Shown: positions 13,789 through 24,000 of the stretch, piece after piece | How positions within the stretch are numbered: position 1 is the first letter of the stretch | Layout of the letters: every line of letters starts with the position of its first letter | Assembly: GCA_047495785.1 (NCBI GenBank) | Contig: JBLDXI010000032.1 | Location: forward strand, 1,488,001-1,552,000 | Length of the DNA stretch: 64,000 nt | DNA from: Lepidodermella squamata | Taxonomy: Eukaryota; Gastrotricha | Direction: 5' to 3' | Notes under the pieces: generated by a model | What the model was told of the DNA's origin: nothing | Seen by the model: only the letters and a program-made list of their open reading frames with translations | The model's database searches: none | Program-made: the position numbers and the translations under genes

Positions 13789-14695
13789 TTACTCGCTGAG
13801 TTGAAAGAGAAAGTCCCATTCATCCAAGGAAAAGAGATCCAACATCTCGATTTCGTCATCGATCGTTCCACTCGTCTTCTTTGCAGCAACCTTGTCCTTC
13901 GAAGATTCTGTTCCAATTGTCTTTCGCTTCTTCGCAGCAACCTCGGCCTTTGAAGCATCTGAAAAGCTTAGCAGGCGTCGATTCCTTTTCTCTGTTTCCA
14001 GTAGAGCAATCACATCAGATTTAACTACGTGTTCCACGTCGCCAAAGGTCGGATGTTTATAAATGGTTTGAACTATATCAGTTAATAGTAAATTATTCAA
14101 GATTATTAGTTTAGCTCGACAAACGCACATTTGTATTTCTCCCAGAGGACTTTTGCAATACTTGACAAATAGGATCGACTGCGCACATAAGATGCAGCAA
14201 CCTCGGGTGGACGAGCGCTACAGCCAGCGTCTGCAAAAACAAAAATACAAACTGAACTATGGGATATAAATAACGAAATGAATCGATTAGCTACCCAGTT
14301 GCTGTTACAGCGGCACCAGTAGCTTCTGTATGCCCAAAAGCCGTTAAAAACAGGGCGGCAATAATTCAATAAACAAAAATCAATGCAAAGAGACTAACCT
14401 TGTGGAAGAAAACGGACTCTCTTCAAGTGTTTGAGCTCAGCAATGATCTTATCTGAAACAACAAGCAAATAACTCAACCCTTGAAATTCAGCTACTCGTC
14501 GTAAAAATCAGTGCAAAGAGATTAACCTGGAGATGATGCTGTGATTGGCAATAGTGGCGGAGGGTGTTGACCACGGTGATGTTTACAACATATGCATACA
14601 TGATCGACAAAATATTGTTGTTCGTTGTTGAAGGTACAATCACACGATGTGTTCTTCTTTACCATTCCACGACATAACCCAATAGCTCCAGCCAT
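13789..14695 (-). CDS. small spliced protein of unknown family with acidic-hydrophobic tail
   Basis: Four exons read on the minus strand (14527-14695, 14399-14452, 14129-14230, 13789-14072) sum to 203 codons, 202 aa. The N-terminus is Cys/His-rich (CDCTF, CICCKHHRGQHPPP), which could bind metal. A basic helix follows (DKIIAELKHLKRVRFLPQ), then a Lys/Ala-rich repeated stretch (AEVAAKKRK, DKVAAKK) and an acidic, aromatic C-terminus (DEIEMLDLFSLDEWDFLFQ) resembling a short activation or docking motif. If the intron after exon 3 is retained, the frame closes at once (KCAFVELN, stop), giving a 115-aa form. I do not recognise the family. A nuclear or regulatory role is only a guess. Confidence 0.65.
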
Positions 14696-16020
14696 TAGTT
14701 TGTTTGCTTAATAAATGACTATCAGTAAAATCAGTAAAAACCTATCAGTAAAAAACATAACAAATAGCTTAAGGCTTTATAAAGCGTACGCCTGCGTCAA
14801 TCTAAACTAAAAGAGGAAATATGACAGAAGATGTTTTCATCGACTACCTGTGTGGCAGGTGCTTTAAAATTGATATGTCCAAGAATAAAATATCAGAACA
14901 CTATGATATTGATAAGTCAGTAAAGGTCTGAGTGAATAGGATAAAAAAATGCGCACAATATTTCATTGACACAACGGCTAATGATTACGAATGTTTGAGG
15001 TTTGAGCATTACTCCTCCCTTTACTCACCTTACCGTATTATAGGTACCTAATAATAAAATGCTATGCATTTCATGAAATATATGACATTTTTAGAACACA
15101 ATGAGAGTAAAGAATTAACAAACATCATGAACATAGAAACATAGAATTCAGTGGAGAAAATGCAAGACATGAAAGCCTGCCCTCATACTAATCATACTCA
15201 TACTCATACCTCATACCAAGGAGGCAAGTTCAATCATTGGACAGAGAAAAGCCCTAGTGCCGAAGGCAATTTGCCAATCCTTAGACAATAGTTGTGGCTC
15301 TAGATGTAGCAAGACATGAGTCTCTCCCGTTTAAATCGCCCGCCCAGTCTGTTGTCTGTTCAAGGTCGCAAATTAATATAAAAAAATATTTTTTTTCTTT
15401 CATAAATCAATCAGCTATTAACAGCTGAATATATATTTTTTTGAATATGGGGTTCTTGGCCAATTTCGTTCTGGCTAATGGCGCGCACTTTTCTTGTCGA
15501 GTTTCGAGAGGTCTCCTCGAGATGCTTTCGGGTTGAGCGTCGTAACGCGCTGGGCACAGGGCACAGGGCACTGGTTGAAGGTTGAAGCCTGTCGAAATTC
15601 TGTCGGATGCCTGTCACCTGGTGAAGGTGGCAGACGACGGCCGTCGAAGCGAATGTACTCACAGCGACCGCTGAGTGTTGCAATCTTTGCCCGCTGCATC
15701 CGCCTGTTCTAGATGCTCCTGCTCGTAGCTTGTCGCTCATACTGCCTGAGTATGCATATCTAAGAGTGCTCCTTTATTACGAAATACGAAATATGAGTTT
15801 GAAACTCCGAAGTTTATATTAGCTACTGACCTACTACTGACCTTACTTGAACCGCGAGTCTTTTCCTTAGTGTCATCAACATTCATCGATTCATCGATCC
15901 ATCGATTGAATGTAATATCATGGGATTTTATGATTGTGATCAACTTTCAAAGCACGGCATCAATTGCGCTATGCATGTGTTGTCTCATTTGCGAGATGAT
16001 ATCAAGCTATTAGTGTTGTC
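14696..16020. other. intergenic, no gene recognised
   Basis: Spacer upstream of the SINE. Simple-sequence stretches such as CATACTCATACTCATAC occur near 15195. Minus-strand frames around 15411-15740 show no reliable domain. Confidence 0.45.
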
Positions 16021-16032
16021 AATTGTTTTATT

Positions 16033-16427
16033 GAATAGGGAGCACTAGCCTAGTGGATAAGGAAGCTAGCCTATGTGCATAAGGTCGTGGGTTCAACGCC
16101 CGCTGACGCCCGACGGTGGTTTAGCAATCCACTGGTGAGACAAAAAAATTGCTACTCGAGTAGACAATGTGAAACCATTGCTCGAGGCCCCTTGAGGCTA
16201 GAGGTACGATAGTGTACATTACCCACGAGTACGCTGTACGCTCTAGAAGGGGTGTAGGGATCTGTAGGAGCGTCGTGTGACCCAGGATAGCGCCATGTGA
16301 GCGCGGTCCTCCCTCAACACTTACGCGTGAGGCTAACAGTGAGCCTCGGCCTAGGTATCATGAGGTGAAGTTATATGCCGACGTTAAATGCATATAAGAT
16401 AATGTAATGTAATGTAATGTAATGTAA
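16033..16427 (+). mobile_element. tRNA-derived SINE with 12-bp target-site duplication
   Basis: A complete-looking retroposon. The head has a tRNA-like internal RNA polymerase III promoter: A box TAGCCTAGTGGATAAGG (16046-16062) and B box GGTTCAACGCC (16090-16100). An unrelated body follows, then a tail of AATGT repeats (16401-16426). The insertion is flanked by identical 12-mers AATTGTTTTATT at 16021-16032 and 16428-16439, a target-site duplication. It encodes no protein and would depend on a partner LINE. It lies about 280 bp upstream of RBBP5. Confidence 0.88.
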
Positions 16428-16722
16428 AATTGTTTTATTTGATACCCGATAAGCGATGTCGATCTTTCTCTTTCTTGGTAATAATTTGAAGAGACCATAG
16501 CCCGTGCATAATCGGTGTTGTACAAATAGCCAGTTTTAGTCTGGTTTGCAATGGACTGAAAGAGTGACCCGGGAGCTTAATCCTCCGCTACATGGTTAAT
16601 GGAAGCCTTCATTCATTGGATTTTTAACCTCCCCAAGTCCTGTGCCATGTGATACTGCCACCCATTAACCTGAAGTACTTCTTCTGTTTTAGAACATCGT
16701 TTTGAAGTTCATTTTTGTTACG

Positions 16723-18530
16723 ATGAACTTGGAATTGCTCAGTAAGCTACACAGCTGCCAATAAAGTAATTTGATTTATACATCCCGTTTTTTATTAGAT
16801 CAGTTCGGCCAAAGTTATCCGGAGGTAAGCATTATTTCTTCTTGTGATTATGATTGTCTTTCATATCTACAAACCTTATCCAGACTGCTGATGGAACGCT
16901 TGACTGTGTCAGCGTAGCAGTGACTTGCGTTTTCAACAAATTCGGTACCTTGCTAGCTGTTGGATGCAACGACGGGCGCATTTACATCTGGGATTTTTTG
17001 ACCCGCGGAGTTGCTAAAGTTCTCATCACTCATGTTCATCCTGTCTGCTCATTAAGGTAAATATGAGCTATTTACTCAATTCATTCAATCTTATCAAGGC
17101 ATTTTATCTAGCTGGAGTCGAAATGGAAAACTGCTATTTAGTGCTGCAACAGATAATACAGTGTGTATAACAGAAGTTCTCAGTGGGCATTGTATACGAT
17201 GCTACAGATTTCCACTACCGGTCACGAAGGTTCAAGTTAATCCTCGAAATAAGTGAGTTAATGCTTCTATGTCTACGAAACTTGACAATAATTCTTGCAG
17301 CAAAGAGTTTCTGGTGTGCTTGCTCAAGCACCCTGCGATTTTGATCAACACCGATGGCGGTCACCGGCTTGTTCCTCTCCGCGAAGAAATCAGCATGACA
17401 GACTCAGCGGCTGCGAATGCCGATCACAATATCATCGCGGCATATGACCGGCGCGGCAAGCAAATTTACACGGGAAACGGGCGTGGTCAACTGCTCGTCG
17501 TACAGGCCGATTCGCTGAAACCAACAGCAACATTCGCCATATCAGCCGTAGCGTCTACAGTCTCTGTTGTTAAATCTATCGAATTCCCGCGACATGGCTC
17601 AGCTTTTCTCGTCAACTCAGCTGATCGAATCATCCGAGTTTACGATAGCGAAGAAATTCTGACCTGCGGACTTGGCGGAGAGCCGGAGCCTCTTCAAAGA
17701 TTACAGGTTTGACTAGATGGACCCACCCTAATTTTGCTTAATTTGTTCTTGTCTAGGATAACGTTAATCGAACTCTGTGGAAGCGTGCGTGTTTTAGCGG
17801 TGATGGCGAGTACGTTTGTGGTGGTTCGGCGCGGCAGCACTCGCTCTATGTGTGGGAACGTGCGTCAGGTACCCTCGTCAAAATACTGCATGGAACCAAG
17901 GGCGAACTGCTGCTGGACATCGCATGGCACCCGCATCGACCAGTCATTGCCGCCGTTGCATCCGGGGTCGTTTCAATTTGGGCGCAGAGTCAGGTGGAAA
18001 ACTGGAGCGCCTTTGCGCCAGATTTCAAAGAACTCGACGAAAATGTTGAATATGACGAACGCGAGTCGGAATTCGATGTTTACGACGAGGATAAACTGTT
18101 GTTGGAGAATCAAACCGGGCACGGCGATAAAAAGCCGATTGAAGACGAGGAAATCGACGTGGTTACTGAAGAGCCGATTGCGGCATATTTGAGCAGTGAC
18201 GAGGAACACGAAGACCCTGATGCTATGCTGTATCTCCCAGTTGCTCCGGAAATCGAAGACCCTGAGGAACTGCCCCTCTGCGGCGTCCAATCACAGCCAT
18301 CCCAGGCACAATCCGCTCAACAGAACGCTCCTGAGCCGACTGTTATCGACATTAAGTTGGCTGATACAGCTGCGGTTGCTGAGGCGACGAGTGCGGTTGG
18401 ATCTAGACGAGGCACCGGCGGGTCGAGCGGGTCCATGGCCAGCAGGTCTGGCGCGGGCGCGGCTGGCCCGGCGAAGGGTACGGCTCGGGCGCCGCCAGGC
18501 CGTCGTCGGCAGGTTGATAATTTGGACTGA
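16723..18530 (+). CDS. RBBP5: RBBP5, WD40 subunit of Set1/MLL H3K4 methyltransferase complexes
   Basis: Six exons (16723-16741, 16799-16824, 16884-17056, 17112-17252, 17301-17706, 17757-18530) give 512 aa. The start MNLELLNQFGQSYPE and the next exon (TADGTLDCVS, GTLLAVGCNDGR, IWDFLTRG) follow the known RBBP5 N-terminus closely. Later landmarks are FDRRG-like AYDRRGKQIYTGN, NSADRIIRVYD, EPEPLQRLQ, WHPHRPVIA and VENWSAFAPDFKELDENVEY. Seven WD blades are followed by the acidic hinge (DEDKLLLENQTGHGDKKP...DEEIDV) that binds ASH2L and the SET domain, and a Gly/Ser/Ala/Arg-rich C-terminus with no close equivalent. The product is nuclear and part of the WDR5-RBBP5-ASH2L core. Overall length is near that of human RBBP5 (538 aa). 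Confidence 0.98.
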
Positions 18531-19646
18531 TGAATGAATTATTTCGTCGCGCCATTCGTTGATATTTGCTCATTACTTATATCTCAATTCGTGTAATAAT
18601 TGTTTCAAACCATTCCTCGTCTTTTTTCAATGAAAAGTAAAAATTTTGTGACTTGGTAACTTTTTGTGGGTTTTTCGGTATTCTCGGTGTGAAATGGGTT
18701 CATAAAGAGCTGGTTCGTCTAGCCTGGGCCAGGTGGAACTCAACCTGCTGCCATATTTTGATCAAAGCAAGCATAATATTGCATCTCATTAGTAACGCAA
18801 CCACAGAGAGTACGGAAGAAACGAATTATAAGTCAAAGATGAGATGTCCGATTTTATGGCATTTGGGTGTAGTCAGGAAAATGACTATGAGCTTTAAAAT
18901 TTGGTCAAGGGAAAGAAACAAAAATCGGAAAAATTGGGCCTAATAAAGTGAAATACCGAACATTTCCGAATCATTATCAGCTATCGGGTTTCTCAGGCGA
19001 GTTCTAATTAGGTGAAATTACGAATGGGAGTACTGCCAGGAGCTGCAATTCAGGGAAATACTTGCATTTTCAGTAAAATATTCTAAAATATTCTCAAAAA
19101 CCAGTTGCAACATGTTGGGACACACTGCAGTTTAATTTCCTATGAATACAAGTTAATTCGAAGTTTCATCGTAGAAATGACCAGTAGCATGTGTACCTTC
19201 ATTTTAGATGACGGATATCACAATGCGCTCCTATTGAAAGACAAAAACGCATTGAAGAGATCATTTTCGCAATACTGAAAGTTTGGCTATTATGTATCCG
19301 AGAAATTGAAGATGTTCGCCGTAGTTGCTTCTGGCTAAAACTGAGAAAAAGAGCTTTCATAACCAAACAACTCGAGTTTTATTATCAAAAAGCATTCGGT
19401 TATTACAATTACATTAGGTTATTGGTTATTTCAAGTTCACATGGAAGAATTCGTTTGCTTTTGATTTGAAAAATCTGGATCCCGAACTTAGTCCGATGGC
19501 GTGCATCTATCGAAGTTGGACCTATTCGACGGTAAAAAATAGCTGCTTCAATTTTCAAGTAAAAATTACTCACTGAATGCACGCCAATTTAGCGTCACAA
19601 GCGCCGTAACTGAAAAATGCGAAAGTTATCAGATTTTCACCAAAAG
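18531..19646. other. intergenic, with a degenerate MITE-like copy
   Basis: Between the ends of RBBP5 (+) and the secreted gene (-). No gene recognised. The only structure seen is a weak third relative of the MITE-like repeat. Confidence 0.45.
18770..19135 (+). mobile_element. possible degenerate copy C of the MITE-like repeat
   Basis: The right end (GTTGCAAC...GGGACACACTGCAG, near 19104-19132) resembles the right end of copy A. An AAATACCGAACATTTCCGAA block near 18950 resembles its core. The left boundary is not clear. Confidence 0.35.
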
Positions 19647-20268
19647 TTATGAAAAAATATACGATAGATGTTCGCAGCCCTTGCTCAAACACGGGAAGCA
19701 GATTTCTGGTCGCAGTCTGTGTTCCATGCAAAATCTAGGCCCGGCTTGTTCGACTTCGGGGCATCGCTGGACTTTACACGAGACGTTGGCCGAGCTAAAA
19801 GAATGAGCAATCAAAAAATAGTGAAAATGTAGGGTAATTACAATCTCACTTGACGTATCTAACCATGGCATCACAGTCAGCTTGCGATGTTCGGAATGTT
19901 TGCCTGCAATCATCACATTGGAGTTAAATTCAGCTTGGAAGATAGAACATTTTTACATTAGGTTACGAGGAACATCTTTCCATAAGCAGTGAAAGCAGTT
20001 CATGAGTGCTTCACGGTCCAGCGAGCTTGGGCATTTGCGGCTGAAAAATCACAATAAATGGCAATATACATCAATAGCAACCTTAAAGCTCCACAGATTG
20101 GCTATCATTTCCATCGAAAAGGTTCTAAACCCAAACTCACTCGACAGCCGGCTGTAGTTTTGGCGCACAAATATCGACTTGTTGTTGTTGTTGCTGCTGC
20201 TGCTGCTGTTGACCGAAGACAACAACCGCAAAACTGAAAATAACGAAGATGATTTGTAGGCCGCTCAT
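19647..20268 (-). CDS. secreted polyQ and Cys-rich protein, orphan
   Basis: Four exons on the minus strand (20141-20268, 19957-20040, 19850-19903, 19647-19794) sum exactly to 138 codons, 137 aa. A signal peptide (MSGLQIIFVIFSFAVVVFG) is followed by ten to eleven glutamines and a mature region with about ten cysteines: VDICAP, RKCPSS, MNCFHCLW, ADCDAM, VSCKVQRCP, RFCMEH, EICFPCLSKGCEH. The spacing does not match a domain I can name. The CAG/CAA tract encoding the Gln run is a likely length-variable microsatellite. The product is an extracellular disulfide-rich small protein by inference. Confidence 0.8.
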
Positions 20269-21081
20269 CCCTGGAACTGAAAAATCGAGTCGAAATGATC
20301 TGAATATTTCGTGATATTCAAGCTATTTATAGCCGCGAATCATGTTCCTGCGATTGTTGCATGTGTCATATCTGTTATGCAATGGCCCTTTGAATCATCA
20401 GTTATACCATCAATCGAACGACTCAACCCACAAAAAATACAAGGTAAATATATATATATTATTTATTTTATTTATTAAAAATTGCAATTTTTTGATATCA
20501 GATTACATGTTTGTAACAAAAATTCGTTGTGATAGCCGCGTTTGTTATATGAAATGTTGAAGACGCGCCAAGTGTTGAAAAAATTTCGTGAAAAAATGAC
20601 ATCCATCAATAACCGTATGTTATAACGAAAATCGGGGGTTTAAAATCGCAAAACCGCGCATACAGACAAGAATGTTGGGTGAGAGCTGAAGTATATCACA
20701 GCATATTATATAATTGCAAGTAAAAAATTTGAAGAAAAGAATAATATAATAAGGGTTTGTAATAATAATAACGTTATCCAGGCTAGATATAAGTGGCAAT
20801 GTCACTCAAGGTGACCGCGTTGAATTTGGCAAGAAAAAAGCACTTGGAGGCCGCAAACACTCGTTAAAAGGAAACGGTAGCATTTCGCATGGCCGGAAAC
20901 TATAACAACTATTTTTTGCAAACAGCTTAATGTTGAAGGAAGTCGCAGCGCGAAATATTGTATAATATAAAAAGCAATATAATATAAATTATAATAATAT
21001 TTTGGTCGAATGCACGCATCAATCACCAGTGATATATTGTTTTTTGAAAAAATCAAACGGGTGCAAAATGTTGACTCGATT
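20269..21081. other. intergenic, no gene recognised
   Basis: Very AT-rich spacer (many TATAATATAA runs near 20700-20760 and 20955-21000) between the 3' end of KATNIP and the start of the secreted gene on the same strand. Confidence 0.45.
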
Positions 21082-24000
21082 TTATTTCCTCACAGGTAAA
21101 CTCGTTGTAGGGCGCAAGTCTGAAAAAAAATAAAAATATTATTTTTAAAAATAAATATTCAAAATTTAAATGAAATTTCGAAATTTTATAATTTTAAAAT
21201 TTGAATGAAATTTTGAAATTTTATAATTTTAAAATTTGAATGAAATTTTGAAATTTTATAATTTTAAAATTTGAATGAAATTTTGAAATTCGAAAATTTT
21301 AAAATTTCAATTCAATTTTTTCAAATTTATAAAAAAAATCTCTGACCTTGATTTGGCGGCGCCTTGCTTTTACTGGACGCAGCACCTTTCGCAGCTGAAC
21401 CCGATTGACCGCTGCCGCTGCCCGCGGCCTTGCTCGAACCAGACCCGGCACGTGATCCAGTCGCAGACGTCGCGCCACTCGCGCTGTCGAAAACGCGCAC
21501 ATCCGGCGCCGGTTGCGCATCTTGGCGCACGAGCGCGTCCTGTTCACTGCGCAGCACCGCCGCCGCATCAACACTGGTGGCGCCACCGAAAAATATCGTA
21601 TGATGGCTTGGAAATGACTGTTGGCCATGCGGCGTTTGCTGGGCATTAGCGCCTGAGCCTAAAGCCGGCCGTAACGTGCCGTTGTAGACGAGCAGATCGT
21701 CGACGAGTAGCGCGAAATCGCGAACGCCTCGACGTGGCGTTTTCGAGTAGTTCCACAGCTTGATCATGCCGATTTTGACGGGCAGGTCGAAGATTACGTA
21801 GACGCGGTTGACGATACCGGGTAGAATCGGTGACAGCCAGCTGTGCGAGGCGGCTTCAGGGTCGGTTAGGTTATTCACGCCGTCGACTAGTTTATCAGGG
21901 GTTCTGACATCTGGATGAGGTGGATTTAGGACGTTCACGCTATCTGGAAACGCCGCGATATTCGATGGCTAGAAAATAAAATAATTGGCGATAATTTCAA
22001 GTTTAAATCGGTAAAATTAGTCAGAAGATGGGAAAAGATGACCCTTGAGACAGCGTGTCCCAGAGGTTGCGCAACTATTTTTCAATTTGGCAACTTTTTG
22101 TAGGAAATTCAACTATTTTTTTTAAATTGAACCTACCGAGAGGAAATTCTACCTTTTATTCGTGAGATAACCAGAGAAATAAAAATTTACCGGTAAAAAC
22201 CCGGAAATCCCCGATGGTAACTGGTTCGGTAATTTTCGGTATTTTACCCGTTTTGACAGAATGTCTCCGGAATTTTTTAATCCCATTATTTTGTGATTTT
22301 GTTAAATTTTTCTACAATTTTTCTGGCCATGACATGTGACTTCGTCTCTCATTTTAGAGGTTCTGAACTCTTTTCTTTGCTTGCGCTACTTGTGGGACAC
22401 GCTATAATCTTACTTAAAATAAAAAATTATAAACAAAATTCCTTTTAAACCATGAACCTTATTGCTTGAGATTTTTCCATATTTTAAGCTCGACAACTTT
22501 TTAATTAAAGCAAAGATTGGACCTAAAAAGGACAAAACTCGGTTCATTCTCAAAGGTTTTGTTGTTTCAGATGTTAAATCCCTAATCGAAATATTCATAG
22601 GTAAAAAAGAATTCTAATTTTGAAGTTCATCTATGGTATTTTTTGATCTAATTTTTTCGATTTTTTCAATTGAAAAATTGAATTATTCGTCACGTGACTA
22701 ACCTGAAGAACGATGCGATTGAAATTTTCGTCGAAGAATTCGAGGCCATTCAACCCGACGTAGTACGGGTCATTCCAAGTCGATAGCAGCTGAAATTGGT
22801 ACGTGAATCCGCATGGCATTTGCGTAAATTCATAATCTGGTGCAATGAATACAAAGGAAGCATGAAAATATGCTTGAAAGCAAAAAAGCTTTGCAGAAAT
22901 TCTTTTCGATTGATTAGTACGTGAGAAAATTAATAACATTGTTCAAAAAACGGGGTAAAAGATTACTCTTTTTTGCAAGATCAAAAATAATATTTTAATT
23001 CAACTCAAGTTATAGATACCTATCAGTCCTGAATTTGAGAATATTTTCGAAGTTTAAGGTGGATTTAATTTCATTCATTTTTCGTCAACTCACTTGCTGG
23101 AAGATTAAGAGCTGGCAAGGGAGCTGCTGCTTGGCCTTTTCTTGGTGAAACTTCTTCTGCTTTTTTGCGAATTTCGCGTGGAATAGGCCGCGGCAAGAAG
23201 TAAATATCTTGAGCATAGTCAAAATGGCAATTTCCCGGCCCTTTTCTCAGCAAAAATCCGCCCGGCGGAGAAACGTCTCGCCCACCTACGCGAAAAATTA
23301 TTAATCATCATTCATCCACGCAATTTTTTGTCCAACACTCACCAAGTTTGACAAACATGGTTTTTGCCCCGCGAAACGTGTCTTCAGGCGATTTGTTGTA
23401 GTTCCACACCCGTATTCCAGCTATTCGAGCCGGGTGGGGCAGGTGAATGCGCAGCAGGTGCGTCGCGCCGGTCGTGAATGGAATCAGCCACATATTTGAA
23501 TCGCTATCCGTCACATTAACGCCATTGAAGAGCCTGCGTGGTGTAAAAAACTCATTAAAACCACGTATAATTACGTCACAAGTGGAGCTTTTACTTGTCA
23601 ACAGTTCGCGTGTCTGTGCCGTAGCCTGGTAAAATGTTGAGATCGGGTGGGGAGGCTAAAACGCCTGTTAAATCAATATCGGCACTTTCAATCACAGTTT
23701 CGCCCTGATCTCCAATAAATTCGATCCCGGTTAGACCCAGAAAATGCGGATCGCCCCATGTTGACGTGAAATTTATTTCAACATCTAAAAAATAGCGGAT
23801 AAAGAAAAAATCATTTAGACTATCAAAACCGACCTTGCACCATGAATGTCCCGACCCCGGTTTGCGAAATCATTTGACGGGTCGATAACGGGCGACTCGT
23901 TACCGGGGTCATAGCCCTCGGAGTACTCGCATCATCCTCATCCTCTTCGTCATCATCATCATCGCCGCTGCTCAGATCAACGGCCGGTCGGGGCGTGAAC

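Noticed and set aside
15475-15699. Minus-strand frame with a fragment reminiscent of an SNF2 helicase motif (CEYIRFDGR)
   Set aside because: Only about ten residues resemble the motif; the rest is unrelated low-complexity sequence and no further helicase motifs occur nearby.
16033-16110. Reading the A/B-box region as a functional tRNA gene
   Set aside because: No complete cloverleaf, and it continues into a body and repeat tail bounded by a target-site duplication, so it is a SINE head.
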